55,833 bases of DNA from NCBI GenBank assembly GCA_026391975.1, contig JAPLDB010000070.1, positions 1 through 55,833 on the forward strand, written 5' to 3'. The notes below the pieces were generated by a model. It ran no database searches. It saw only the letters and a list, made by a program, of their open reading frames with translations, and had not been told where the DNA came from. The position numbers and the translations under genes were made by a program. The stretch comes from Bacteroidota bacterium (GTDB lineage Bacteria; Bacteroidota; Bacteroidia; AKYH767-A; 2013-40CM-41-45). Positions 15,675 to 25,721 of this stretch are shown here, piece after piece (the first letter of the stretch is position 1; the number at the start of each line of letters is the position of its first letter).

Positions 15675-15676
15675 AA

Positions 15677-15740
15677 ATGACCTAATGACCTAATGACCTA
15701 TTGACCTAATGACCTGAAGACCTGATGACCTGATGACGGC
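15677..15740. repeat. 8-bp tandem repeat (ATGACCTA/G, 8 units)
   Basis: Seven complete copies of ATGACCT(A/G), with single changes such as TTGACCTA and AAGACCTG, plus a partial eighth (ATGACGGC), lie directly upstream of the reverse-strand DUF6973-like gene. On that strand the unit reads TAGGTCAT. Copy-number change would alter the spacing between promoter and start codon. Confidence 0.85.
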
Positions 15741-15816
15741 TGCTCCCGGCTGTTTCTCTGACCAATAAGGGCTGTTATTCCTTTCCCCCTTCGGGGGCCA
15801 GGGGGCCGGCTGCTCT

Positions 15817-18800
15817 TCACTTCTCATCCCGAATCACCTCTATCCATCCATGATAATTCCGCTTCCGCGTTTCAAGGATATAATAGAAAACATCTGCCTT
15901 TAGTCCGTGGGCATCCCAGTCGTTCTTGTAATCATCAGAGGTATAAACAAGCAATCCCCACCTGTCCCAAATTTTTATTTTGCTTCCCTGAGGAAGATTT
16001 TTGATGACGAAAAAATCATTGTATCCCGGAGTTCCCGGATAAGGTGTAAAAACATTTGGAATAATAAACGGCTCAAAGTCGATAACGAAAAAGTCTGTTG
16101 CTGTTCCGCATGGTCCGGTTACAACGACAGTGATCACAACTGAATCCAGGGAATAGTCATCAGCGCTTGGAATATAAACGCCGGCTACGTCGGAATCATT
16201 TGGAGAAAAAGTTCCGGAACCACTGGTTGTAAAATTGACAGATGTAGTATAGCCGCTAACTGTGGCAAGCGGAATTTGAACACCGCTTCCATCACTGATC
16301 AATGTATCAGGACGGGTATTTACGAATGGTGGTTGGCTGAAAAACAACTGCATCGTGTCTGTCAGGTTAAGGCAAGCACCGGTTGCATATGCCACAATGA
16401 ATGTTGAACCTGCTGCTGTGTCGTTCGGTCCCGGAATATAGATTGTGCTTTGCTGAGTGCTGCCTGAAAAAGTTCCGTCACCAAGGGTGTTCCAGTACAT
16501 CTGCCCGGCATTAAGGACAGAACCGGTTAGCGGAATAGAATCACTCAGACATGAAATTAAATCAGTGCCTGCATTCGGAATACCCGGAGGTATCACATGA
16601 ATTGTTACAGATTCTGTATCGGGACAATTGAAAGAATTATTTACGATAACTGTAAAAACAGAATCTGCAGTCGGACTTGCAAAGATCGTTGGTGTAAGCG
16701 CCCCATTGTTGGTCCAGTTGTAGGTTCCGCCTCCGGTAGCAGTGATGGAGGTTACGCTTCCCCAGCAAATTGTATCTGGAAGAGCGGTGATGATTGTATT
16801 TGGCGCCGGCACTACAGTCAATACAACGTGTGCAGAATCACTTCCGCAACTTGCCGATGTCAGTATCATAGTGAGGCTTACTACACCTGAATCGGATGGT
16901 CCCGGAATGTAAACCGGAGAAGCGATGGTGGTGTCGCTGAAAGCTCCATTCCCTGATGTTGTCCAATGTATTGTTCCTGCTGTTGCTGTACCTGTGATCT
17001 GCAATGGAATATTTCTGCACAAAGAAGCAGAATCAGGAGTCGCCGTTGCCACAGGAAGCGGAGCCATGCTGACACTGAAATTTGAGATGGCGCTGGCACA
17101 TCCATATTGATTGATGGCGATTAGTGTGATCATTCCGGAAGTTGCTGTTGTATCCCAGTTGACCGATATGCTGTCAGTATTCAGTCCGCTCACAATTGTT
17201 CCACCGGTTACAGTCCAGCTGTAGGTTACACCGCCAACCAGCGGACTGTTGTAAACCTGCATCGTATCACCTGCGCAAACTGTTGCTGCTCCAAGGATTG
17301 CAGGTGTTGGCGGAATCGGGAAAATATAAACGGTCATTAGCACAGATGTACCGGTGCAGCCTGCAGCATTGGTTTCATTTACCTGAAGGGTTCCTGTTCC
17401 TGAAGAACCCCATTGAATGCTCACTACATTATTTGTATTGCTTCCCGAAATGGTACCATTGGTAACACTCCAGTTGTAAGTTGAGCCTGCATTGGGCGTT
17501 ACGAAGTATGTTGTCAGGCTGTTCTCGCAAACAGAATCTTGTCCGCTGATGGGAGAAGTGACAGGAAGAGGATTGATTGTTACAGAAATTGTTTGTGGAA
17601 TTCCCGGACAACCGAATGCATTGGTGTCAACAACAGAAATTGTTCCGGTGCCCGTTGAATCCCAATTGACAGTTATGGAATCATTGCCTTGTCCCTGTGT
17701 GATCGTACCATTGGTGATCGTCCATGTATAATTTCCATTTGGCGGAGTCACGGAATAGACAAGCCCTGTCGCACTGTCGCAAACGCTCTGCAGACCATTT
17801 ATCGGTGATGTCTGCGGAGTCGGATTCACAGTGATGGTAATGGTATCTGATGCTGAACAACTGCTAATGGTTCCTGTAACAATATACTGGTACGGTGAGC
17901 CGGCTGCTGTTAGGCCTGTAACGTTGATAGAGGATGTTGTATCTCCGCCGGGGTTCCACAAAAAACTGTTTGCTCCGCTTGCAGACAGCGTTGTTGAGTC
18001 ACCTTCGCAAATGGTTGGATCAGTTGATATCGTTAATGTTACTCCAGTTACAACGGTAACGGTTTGGTTTACCCGTTTGACACAACCGGAGACGGCATCA
18101 GTAACAAGAATTGAAAAAGTATAAATGCCTGCCCCACAGGAAGTGAAATCAAATACCTGTGAATCGGAATTGGCTGTATTCGGAGTTACGCATGAAGGAA
18201 TGGTATCCCATAAAAAAGTAGATCCCGGACTTGCTCCGGAAATAGTGATCGTCGATTGCAATACCGGATCACTGGTGCAGATGAATGGATTGGCTGCTGC
18301 AATGGAAGGTGTAGGATAAACCGATACTGTATCTGCAAATGTTGAATCGCACCCCAGTGTATCTGTAACGGTGAGATAAAAAATAGTTGCTGTGCTTATG
18401 GTCGCAGTTGTAATCAGCGCAGTTGTATCTGCAAAGACTGCAGATGGATTATTGGAAGTCCAGAGATAAGTAGTTCCGGTGGTAGTATCGCTGCCTGTCC
18501 CGTCAAGAAGGATGGTTGTACTGGTTGCATCACAAATGAGATTTGGCGTACCCGCAGCAACAGCGGCAGGTAATGGATTTTGTATCGCAATTGCAGATGC
18601 CGTATCTGCACATCCGGTTGAAGGGTCTGTAACAATGAGGACAAAAGAATCACTTGTGCAGATGAATGAAGTTGCATCAATCTGATTTGAATTGCTGATA
18701 CCATTGCCGGAAGTGCTTGTCCAGTTATAATTCATCCCCGGAGTACTGAGTATCCCGGTTAGATTAACAGTTGCGCAACCGCAGAACAAAGGAATGAGTG

Positions 18801-21570
18801 AAGCAATGGCATCAGGTTTTGCATTCAACGTGAGCGTATATGTAATTGCCTGACTGCATCCGGCAGCCGTTCCTGTAATGGTGAATACTGTTGTAACTGC
18901 AGGAAAAAAAGTTTGCGTTGCTGAAGTTGAATCTGCAAACACATAGGCCGGTGAAGCAGACCAGGAATAATTTGAAGCACCGCTTACTGTAAGCACAGCA
19001 GAGTCGCCTTCGCAGATGGCAGATGGTCCGCTCACAGTCATGTTCAATCCCGGTGTCATTGTAAATGTTTGCAGAAGTGTATTGATACAACCTGTTATTG
19101 CATCCACTACAACAACAGAGAAAGAATAGGTGGCTATTGAATTCTGTGGAAGTGAAATCGTTACAACAGAAGAATCTGCATTCGATGAAGTGATCAGTAC
19201 ATAATCAGGAGAGTTTCCCCAGCTGTAAGACGATCCCGGTGCAGCGCCGGTAACTGTGAATACGGTTTGCGGATTTGGAGTGGTTGCACAAAGTGTAGCC
19301 GGAGCCGCATTGATTGCCGGTGGCGGATAAACATTCAATGTTACACACTGGCTGTCGCTGAAGCAGGAGTGGATATCGATTACAGCAGCGCAATAGGTGG
19401 CAGGGGCACTGATCGTTGCCGTAGGATTTTGTAAAAGAGAATCATTTAATCCGGCAGCAGGTGACCACACATAAAAATAGGGCGGAGTGCCACCTGAGCC
19501 GTTTGAAAAAATCTGCACCGGTGTATTCGGACAAACCGTAGTATCATTGGATACAGTGATAGTCGGCCGTGCATAAACATTCATGGTATCAGTTACTACC
19601 TGCGTACAGGTGCCAACGGTTCCTGTTACAGTAAAAACTGTTGTAACTGAAGGAATGATCAACTGTGTGGCCAATGTTGAATCAATGAACGGATAAGCCG
19701 GACTTGCTGACCATGCATATGCATTTGCGCCTGCCGCTGATATGGTTGTCGGAATTCCGATACAAGCTTCGTCGGGAATATTCACGACCATGTTTAATCC
19801 GGATATTATCTGGTAGGTGGAAGTAACGGTATCACGGCATCCGGTGATGCCATCAGTAACAACACAAGTAAAATCATAATTTGCAGCAACACCATTTGGA
19901 AATGAAATGGTGATCGAAGATGAATCTGCATTGGTTCCGGTTATCAAAGCATAATCAGGGGATAAGGTCCATGAATACGTTGATCCGGCACCGGCACCAT
20001 TAACAGTCAGTGTCGTTTGTGGATTAGGGTCTGTTGCACACAACACGCCGGGAGCAGCGCTGATGGCCGGCGGCGGAAGAATGTCAATGCTGATGCAATC
20101 AGGGTCGGAGGTGCAACCAATGGCATCCTGTACAACTACACAGTAAGTGACAGGCGCTGAGATAAAAGCGACGGGATTTTGAATTGTGGAATCATTGAGA
20201 CCTGCGGAAGGGGACCAGCTAAATGTAAATGGTGCAGTCCCTGCAGTGATTGCAGCATTAAGTTGAAGCGATGAGTACCGGCATACGATTGTGTCATTGC
20301 CTGCATCAACAACGGGTTTTGGGTTGACGGTAATATTCAATGATGAATCAGCCAGGCAACCATTTGCGTCAGCGATCTGAATGGAAATCGGGTAAGGACC
20401 TCCTGATGGCAATCCGCTCAAAACAGTTGAGGCGCAGGTATCACATGCAAATACGCCGACACCGCTCCACTGATAACTTACGGGCAATGCTCCATTGGTT
20501 ACGATGGCAGCAATCGTTGCATCTTCAAATTCGCATATGACCTGATCAGGGCCGGGATTAACAACAGGTTTTGGATTTACATGGACAGTGGTAGTAACTG
20601 TGTCGTCTCCACAATCTGCGCTTGTAACAATAAGAGTAACCACAAAATTTCCACTGTCAGAAAAGGCATGCTGAACATTTTGTCCGACGGCAGTATTGTT
20701 TGCTCCAGAGCCCGGGTCGCCAAAATTCCAAGCCCAGGAAACAATATTTACCGGAGTGAATGGTGGGTCAGGCAGGTATTGTGCATCTCCGGCAAAATCA
20801 ACGGGAGCATTTTGACAAATGTTTGCAGGTGGCGTAATGGTTGAAACCAGCTCCTCCACATCAATAAATTGTGTAACGGAGGCGCATCCACATTCTGCAT
20901 TGCAAACCTTGAGGTCTATAGTATGACTTCCTGTTGTTGCGAAAACAACCGTTGTATCATTGCCGGTCGCATTCACATACGATCCTCCGTCTAGCCTCCA
21001 CTGGTAGGTAATGTTGGTGCCTCCGCTCAGTGCTGTTGTATTTTGAAGAAATACAGAGAGTGGCGCACATCCGGAAAATGTATTTGGAATAAAGCCCGGC
21101 AATGGACGTCCAATAATTGAATTGGTTGCAGAAGTTGCGAGGATTGTAAATCCTTCCTGATTTCCTGAAGCTCCATCAATCATGATGTAATAGGTAGAAC
21201 CCGCTGCCACGGCAAATGTCAGGTTCATGGAGCCGCCCGGTCCGTTGGCAGAATTACAATTTGCAGTGCTTACCAATGCCCCACAAGAGCCACTGTAAAC
21301 CTCCATTTCCAATCCCGGGTTGTTGTTGATCTGCCCTACATTAATGGTACATGTTCCTGTTGTATTTGCAGTTACTGAGTACCAAACACTGTTATTCACG
21401 GTCAGGTCTCCGCATCCCAAGGCAGGATCATTGACTGCAACCGTTGCTCCGAATGTAGTTGAGGCAATGGTATTATTGGCGCAAAGGGGTGTAGCATTGG
21501 AACAATTGTCCTGCCCTTTTATATATCCCGATAAAAGGAGGGCAACTCCCAATACAAAACGATTCCTCAT
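15817..21570 (-). CDS. Giant PKD/Ig-like surface protein with T9SS type B (CHU_C) domain
   Basis: The protein has 1,917 aa. A signal peptide covers residues 1-19. Residues 20-150 form a pre-peptidase-like beta domain ('SVWYSVTANTTGTC'). PKD repeats follow ('WNFGDPGSG...FSDSGNFVVTLIV'), then many Ig-like/SprB-type repeats with 'NDTxVC' and 'PNTP' borders. The last 80 residues are a gliding-motility-associated C-terminal domain ('IPNVFTPYPGTPGYNDFFVI', 'IKIWDRWGLLVYTSDDYKND', 'DVFYYILETR'), the type B signal. It is an adhesin-like, T9SS-exported surface protein. Residues about 418-667 and 668-917 are a tandem duplication with a period of 250 aa. No matching PorP/SprF partner gene is adjacent. 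Confidence 0.92.
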   Translation of the reverse strand: MRNRFVLGVALLLSGYIKGQDNCSNATPLCANNTIASTTFGATVAVNDPALGCGDLTVNNSVWYSVTANTTGTCTINVGQINNNPGLEMEVYSGSCGALVSTANCNSANGPGGSMNLTFAVAAGSTYYIMIDGASGNQEGFTILATSATNSIIGRPLPGFIPNTFSGCAPLSVFLQNTTALSGGTNITYQWRLDGGSYVNATGNDTTVVFATTGSHTIDLKVCNAECGCASVTQFIDVEELVSTITPPANICQNAPVDFAGDAQYLPDPPFTPVNIVSWAWNFGDPGSGANNTAVGQNVQHAFSDSGNFVVTLIVTSADCGDDTVTTTVHVNPKPVVNPGPDQVICEFEDATIAAIVTNGALPVSYQWSGVGVFACDTCASTVLSGLPSGGPYPISIQIADANGCLADSSLNITVNPKPVVDAGNDTIVCRYSSLQLNAAITAGTAPFTFSWSPSAGLNDSTIQNPVAFISAPVTYCVVVQDAIGCTSDPDCISIDILPPPAISAAPGVLCATDPNPQTTLTVNGAGAGSTYSWTLSPDYALITGTNADSSSITISFPNGVAANYDFTCVVTDGITGCRDTVTSTYQIISGLNMVVNIPDEACIGIPTTISAAGANAYAWSASPAYPFIDSTLATQLIIPSVTTVFTVTGTVGTCTQVVTDTMNVYARPTITVSNDTTVCPNTPVQIFSNGSGGTPPYFYVWSPAAGLNDSLLQNPTATISAPATYCAAVIDIHSCFSDSQCVTLNVYPPPAINAAPATLCATTPNPQTVFTVTGAAPGSSYSWGNSPDYVLITSSNADSSVVTISLPQNSIATYSFSVVVVDAITGCINTLLQTFTMTPGLNMTVSGPSAICEGDSAVLTVSGASNYSWSASPAYVFADSTSATQTFFPAVTTVFTITGTAAGCSQAITYTLTLNAKPDAIASLIPLFCGCATVNLTGILSTPGMNYNWTSTSGNGISNSNQIDATSFICTSDSFVLIVTDPSTGCADTASAIAIQNPLPAAVAAGTPNLICDATSTTILLDGTGSDTTTGTTYLWTSNNPSAVFADTTALITTATISTATIFYLTVTDTLGCDSTFADTVSVYPTPSIAAANPFICTSDPVLQSTITISGASPGSTFLWDTIPSCVTPNTANSDSQVFDFTSCGAGIYTFSILVTDAVSGCVKRVNQTVTVVTGVTLTISTDPTICEGDSTTLSASGANSFLWNPGGDTTSSINVTGLTAAGSPYQYIVTGTISSCSASDTITITVNPTPQTSPINGLQSVCDSATGLVYSVTPPNGNYTWTITNGTITQGQGNDSITVNWDSTGTGTISVVDTNAFGCPGIPQTISVTINPLPVTSPISGQDSVCENSLTTYFVTPNAGSTYNWSVTNGTISGSNTNNVVSIQWGSSGTGTLQVNETNAAGCTGTSVLMTVYIFPIPPTPAILGAATVCAGDTMQVYNSPLVGGVTYSWTVTGGTIVSGLNTDSISVNWDTTATSGMITLIAINQYGCASAISNFSVSMAPLPVATATPDSASLCRNIPLQITGTATAGTIHWTTSGNGAFSDTTIASPVYIPGPSDSGVVSLTMILTSASCGSDSAHVVLTVVPAPNTIITALPDTICWGSVTSITATGGGTYNWTNNGALTPTIFASPTADSVFTVIVNNSFNCPDTESVTIHVIPPGIPNAGTDLISCLSDSIPLTGSVLNAGQMYWNTLGDGTFSGSTQQSTIYIPGPNDTAAGSTFIVAYATGACLNLTDTMQLFFSQPPFVNTRPDTLISDGSGVQIPLATVSGYTTSVNFTTSGSGTFSPNDSDVAGVYIPSADDYSLDSVVITVVVTGPCGTATDFFVIDFEPFIIPNVFTPYPGTPGYNDFFVIKNLPQGSKIKIWDRWGLLVYTSDDYKNDWDAHGLKADVFYYILETRKRNYHGWIEVIRDEK

Positions 21571-21742
21571 GAATTTAAATAAGTTTCTAAATTACTCCTG
21601 CCTGCCATTCTGAGAGGGAAAATGAGGGTGAATTATCAACAATAAAAATAGCCTGTAAATTATTTTTTCATTGATAAAAAAAAAGCGGAGGCTTGCTGTA
21701 TCGCCTGTCAATTCAGATATTGTATGCACTTTTGTACCCGAC

Positions 21743-22765
21743 ATGAATACCCATCCCCGCGATCTTTTCAACATTGCTTCTAAGCTGAGCCTTAAAAAAG
21801 CAGCAAATGCTGCAAAGGTGTTGGGTAGTTTTTATTATTCACGGATGACCGGTTCTCCTAAACAAAAAGGCTTACCTGTTTCAATTGCCATTGAACCTAC
21901 AACTTCATGCAACCTTCGTTGTCCGGAATGCCCGAGTGGATTACGTTCTTTTTCCAGACCTACCGGAATGCTGCAGAGGAACTTTTTTGAAAAAACAATT
22001 GATGAGCTTTCAGACCATTTACTATATCTCATTTTTTATTTTCAGGGAGAGCCATATCTCAATCCGGATTTCCTTGACATGGTAAAATATGCTTCAGGAA
22101 AAAAGATCTATACGGCAACATCCACCAATGCGCATTACCTCAATGATGAAAACGCCAGGCGTACTGTGGAATCAGGCCTGGACAGGCTGATCATTTCCAT
22201 TGATGGAACCACCCAGGATGTTTATGAGCAATACCGGATCGGTGGATCTCTTGAAAAAGTACTGGAAGGAACCCGAAACATTTTGAAATGGAAAAAGGAA
22301 TTGAAATCAAAAACACCTCATACCATTTTCCAGTACCTCGTTGTGCGACCGAATGAGCACCAGATAGATGACCTGAAAAAAATTGCAAAAGAAATGGGAG
22401 TCGATGAAGTGGCTTTCAAGACTGCACAGGTCTATGATTTTGAGAATGGCAATGACCTTATTCCAACCATTGATAAATATGCGCGGTACAAGAAGAAGCC
22501 TGACGGCAAATGGAACATCAAGAACAATCTGTTGAATCATTGCTGGAAAATGTGGCATTCATGTGTGCTAACATGGGACGGAACGGTGGTTCCATGCTGC
22601 TTCGACAAAGACGCTTCTCATTCTCTTGGCAGTCTGAAACAAAAAACATTTAAGGAAATCTGGTTTGGGGAAGCGTATCAAGAATTCAGAAAAAACCTTT
22701 TGACAAGCAGGTCAAAGATTGACATCTGTACGAATTGTACGGAGGGAACGAAGGTGTGGGCGTAG
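21743..22765 (+). CDS. Radical SAM protein with SPASM domain
   Basis: The protein has 340 aa. The 4Fe-4S/SAM motif is C56-x3-C60-x2-C63 ('SCNLRCPECPSGLRSF'). A TIM-barrel-like middle includes 'YFQGEPYLNPDFLDMVKYAS' and 'LDRLIISIDGTTQDVYEQYR'. The C-terminus holds a SPASM-type cysteine set ('HCWKMWHSCVLTWDGTVVPC', 'CFDKDASHSLG', 'KIDICTNCTEG') for auxiliary clusters. Relatives modify peptides, sugars or cofactors; no precursor peptide gene was seen beside it. The start at 21743 (MNTHPRD) is preferred to 21671, whose extra 24 residues are low complexity. The WD40 gene follows after 55 bases. Confidence 0.88.
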   Translation: MNTHPRDLFNIASKLSLKKAANAAKVLGSFYYSRMTGSPKQKGLPVSIAIEPTTSCNLRCPECPSGLRSFSRPTGMLQRNFFEKTIDELSDHLLYLIFYFQGEPYLNPDFLDMVKYASGKKIYTATSTNAHYLNDENARRTVESGLDRLIISIDGTTQDVYEQYRIGGSLEKVLEGTRNILKWKKELKSKTPHTIFQYLVVRPNEHQIDDLKKIAKEMGVDEVAFKTAQVYDFENGNDLIPTIDKYARYKKKPDGKWNIKNNLLNHCWKMWHSCVLTWDGTVVPCCFDKDASHSLGSLKQKTFKEIWFGEAYQEFRKNLLTSRSKIDICTNCTEGTKVWA

Positions 22766-22820
22766 GCCTCATCCCGGCCTTCTCCAAAGGAGAAAAACCA
22801 AATACAATAGGAGCTCGATC

Positions 22821-23732
22821 ATGAATAAAATAAAAATTGAGAAACTTCGGACATATAAAGGTCACGACGGGCCGGTGTATGCGCTGGAGCAGTCTCCTGA
22901 AGGATATAAATTTTTTTCGGGGAGCGGCGACAGGATCGTTGCGGAATGGGACCTTGAAAAGGATGAACCTGCAAAAGCATTGGTAAATGTTGGGGGAATC
23001 GTTTATGCGCTTCGATACATCAAAGAAAAAAATGAACTGCTGATTGGCACATCTGCTGGAGCCATTCACGTAGTGGATTTAAATACCAGGAAAGAAACAA
23101 GAAATATTGCTTTTCACAAATCTCCCATATTCAATCTTCAATATTCTTTTTCGCAGGGAAAGATTTTTGCTGCTACCGGTGAGGGAAACATATCGGTTTG
23201 GTCACTTGATGATTTCACACTCCTGTATAACATCAATCTTTGCAAAGAAAAGTTGCGGAGCATTGCGTTGAACCGAGATCATTCTCTGCTGGCTGTTGCA
23301 TGCGGTGATGGGACCATCAGGATTTTCGATGTGGTTTCCATGCGGGAATTTCATCGTATTGAAGGTCATCATCTCTCTGTCAATGCTGTTTGCTTTCATC
23401 CGGAAGATAATTACCTGCTGAGCGGGGGTAAGGACGCACACCTGAAAATCTGGAGTACGGAGAATTTTTCACTGATAAAATCCATTCCTGCACATAACTA
23501 TGCATTGTATGCATTTTCTTTTTCGGGAGATAATAAAATGTTTGCGTCAGCCAGCCGAGATAAGACATTAAAAATCTGGGATGCCGATACTTTTGAAATT
23601 CTTCAGCGTATTGATAAAGAAAAACATGGAGGCCATCTCAATTCGGTGAATAATGTATTGTGGATGGAAAACGGTTTGCTTGTTTCAACCGGTGATGACC
23701 GGGCGGTTTGTGTTTGGAAAATTCTGAAATAG
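22821..23732 (+). CDS. WD40 repeat protein
   Basis: The protein has 303 aa, starting at an ATG with a good AGGAG ribosome site 7 bases upstream. Six to seven WD40 blades fill the chain; clear ones include 'YKFFSGSGDRIVAEWDL', 'NYLLSGGKDAHLKIWS', 'MFASASRDKTLKIWD' and 'GLLVSTGDDRAVCVWK'. There is no signal peptide, so it is probably a cytoplasmic scaffold. It is likely co-transcribed with the radical SAM gene; any functional link is unknown. Confidence 0.88.
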   Translation: MNKIKIEKLRTYKGHDGPVYALEQSPEGYKFFSGSGDRIVAEWDLEKDEPAKALVNVGGIVYALRYIKEKNELLIGTSAGAIHVVDLNTRKETRNIAFHKSPIFNLQYSFSQGKIFAATGEGNISVWSLDDFTLLYNINLCKEKLRSIALNRDHSLLAVACGDGTIRIFDVVSMREFHRIEGHHLSVNAVCFHPEDNYLLSGGKDAHLKIWSTENFSLIKSIPAHNYALYAFSFSGDNKMFASASRDKTLKIWDADTFEILQRIDKEKHGGHLNSVNNVLWMENGLLVSTGDDRAVCVWKILK

Positions 23733-23750
23733 CAGTGCTGTTTCTTAATT

Positions 23751-23793
23751 CTCATTACTCAATACTCATTACTCATTCCTCAATACTCTTACT
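23751..23793. repeat. Degenerate ATTACTC/AATACTC tandem words
   Basis: Six units of (C)TCATTACT / CAATACT type lie in the spacer between the convergent WD40 and desaturase genes. Another example of the low-complexity word repeats common in this genome's spacers. Confidence 0.6.
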
Positions 23794-23851
23794 TTTTGCC
23801 TCCCTGCATAATTCAGAAAACTGAGCCCAAAAATAGCAGGCGCTGAATTGC

Positions 23852-25333
23852 TTACTGTTCTTTCTTTAAAAATTTCAGCAACTGATCAGCTGCAACCTTA
23901 CCGGAAATGATCGAAGGTGGAACTCCCGGGCCGGGAACTGTCAGCTGTCCTGTATAAAAAAGATTTTTGATCTTCTTATTTCTGATCTTCGGTTTCAGGT
24001 GAGCGGTCTGCATTAATGTATTTGCAAGTCCGTAGGCATTTCCTTTGTATGAATTGTAATCGGCAACAAAGTCATTAACGCAATAACTTCTTTTAAAATC
24101 AATATGTGATGAAATATTTTCTTTCACCTGTTTTTCCAGGCGGGCCATCATCATTAAATAATATTTCTCGCGCATTTCTTCGCTGTCAGCCAGTCCGGGC
24201 GCAAGCGGCATCAATAGAAAAAGATTTTCATGTCCTGCCGGCGCAACTCCTTCATCTGATTTTGAAGTACAGCAGACATAAAACAATGGTTTGGAGGGCC
24301 ACTGTGGTGTTTTGTAAATTTCTCTTGAATGCTGATCCAGGTCTTCATCAAAAAATAAGGTATGGTGATGAAGTGAATTAATTTTTTTGTTGATGCCGAG
24401 ATAATAGATCAGGCTGGAAGGTGCGAGAATTCTTTTCTCCCAGTAACTCTCACTGTAATTTCTGTATTCAGGTTGTAACAACTTACTCTCCACATGGTGA
24501 TAGTCAGCCCCGGCAATTATTGCATCGCAGGTCAATTCTTCTCCGTTTACGACCATTTTTGATGCGCGGTCTTTTTCGACAACGATCTTTTCTACATTAG
24601 CATTAAGGTGAAAGACAACACCATTTTTTTTCGCAACCTTCACCATGGCGTCGATTACTTTTCCAAATCCTCCTGCAGGATACCAGGTGCCAAGCTTCAG
24701 TCCTGCATAATTCATCAGACTATAAAGTGCCGGTGTGTCCTGTGGCATGGCTCCCAGAAATAAAACCGGGAATTCCATCAGTGCGATCAACTTTGGATTG
24801 GAGAAATATTTTCGCACATGCTTGCTGAACGATGAGAAAACCTGCAAACGAAAAATGCCTTTGATCATTCCTGCATCTGCAAATTCTGTGATGGAAAGTC
24901 CGGGCTTGTAAACAAGATTTTCAATTCCAGTTTTGTATTTGAATTCTGCTTCGGCCATGAACTTTTTTAGTTGCACGGCGCTGCCGGGTTCAATAGATTC
25001 AAACAAACTGCATAAGGCATCAAAATTTTCCGGGACATGCATGGTGTCATGTTCACCGAAAACAACATCGAAGGAAGGATTCAGTAACTTCAGATCATAA
25101 AGATCAGAAACCTGATAGCCAAAATCTTTAAAAAACTTTTCAAACACATCAGGCATCCAGTACCAGCTGGGGCCCATGTCAAACATATAGCCTGTTCCGG
25201 TTTCAAATTGTCGTGCCCTACCGCCAAGAGATGTATTTTTTTCAAATACATGTACCTCATGGCCTGCTGCTGCCATGTAACAGGCTGCACTTAATCCTGA
25301 AAAACCTGAACCGATGATGAAAATCCGTGACAT
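23852..25333 (-). CDS. crtI: Phytoene desaturase / CrtI-family carotenoid oxidoreductase
   Basis: The protein has 493 aa, normal for CrtI. The N-terminal FAD-binding fold is 'IFIIGSGFSGLSAACYMAAA' with 'VHVFEKNTSLGGRARQFETG' (GGR motif). The C-terminal signature is 'FYTGQLTVPGPGVPPSIISG'. Family enzymes introduce double bases into phytoene or related C30/C40 carotenoids at the membrane; a desaturase acting on a later intermediate is also possible. crtB normally sits next to it but is absent on either side, with frr upstream and WD40 downstream, so the pathway is split. The MerR/ECF pair at 1-2.6 kb is a candidate regulator. Confidence 0.9.
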   Translation of the reverse strand: MSRIFIIGSGFSGLSAACYMAAAGHEVHVFEKNTSLGGRARQFETGTGYMFDMGPSWYWMPDVFEKFFKDFGYQVSDLYDLKLLNPSFDVVFGEHDTMHVPENFDALCSLFESIEPGSAVQLKKFMAEAEFKYKTGIENLVYKPGLSITEFADAGMIKGIFRLQVFSSFSKHVRKYFSNPKLIALMEFPVLFLGAMPQDTPALYSLMNYAGLKLGTWYPAGGFGKVIDAMVKVAKKNGVVFHLNANVEKIVVEKDRASKMVVNGEELTCDAIIAGADYHHVESKLLQPEYRNYSESYWEKRILAPSSLIYYLGINKKINSLHHHTLFFDEDLDQHSREIYKTPQWPSKPLFYVCCTSKSDEGVAPAGHENLFLLMPLAPGLADSEEMREKYYLMMMARLEKQVKENISSHIDFKRSYCVNDFVADYNSYKGNAYGLANTLMQTAHLKPKIRNKKIKNLFYTGQLTVPGPGVPPSIISGKVAADQLLKFLKKEQ

Positions 25334-25439
25334 AACTTATTCAAATTGTAGAAACACCGTTGTCAGGAAAATGTTCAAATTGAATTAATCAATGAAAGAA
25401 GGTAGAATAGTCAATGATTGTGAGTATCAGAACTATATA

Positions 25440-25585
25440 AATCGCCCCGGCGTAAAAAATAATTCAAGGTTTTGAAACCTTCTGAAACTTCGTACCGTTA
25501 TAGGTACTGTTTCATGTTAAGTTTTAAGTTAAGTAATTTTTGAATTGTTGATCAGCCCCGGTTCCAGACCGGGGTTGTTTTTTTT
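25440..25585 (+). ncRNA. Candidate structured small RNA with intrinsic terminator
   Basis: No open frame fits this spacer, but it contains three stable plus-strand hairpins in a row. AAGGTTTTGAAACCTT is at 25466-25481. A two-part stem at 25483-25514 combines TGAAAC/GTTTCA with inner GTACC/GGTAC. The third is a strong terminator at 25553-25585. Nothing on the plus strand upstream needs that terminator, since the neighbouring genes read the other way. TATATAA just upstream (25434-25440) could be part of a promoter. The 5' end is a guess and the family is not recognised. Confidence 0.4.
25553..25585 (+). terminator. Strong rho-independent terminator
   Basis: CAGCCCCGGT-tccag-ACCGGGGTTG is a 10-bp stem with one G-T pair, followed by eight T. 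It faces the plus strand and probably ends the candidate small RNA. Confidence 0.8.
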
Positions 25586-25721
25586 GGTACGAATCGCAGA
25601 GGTACGAATCGCGAATGCTTGCGAATCTACCTATTGCGAATCTATTCGAATTAAAACAGTTATCCTGAATGGAGGCTGGATTTCATTTGCACACCTGCAC
25701 ATCGGTCCATTTGCACATTAG

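Noticed and set aside
15780-15812. Terminator CCCCCTTCGGGGG after the giant T9SS gene
   Set aside because: A GC-rich hairpin is present, but there is no T-run on the reverse strand, so it was not annotated as a terminator.
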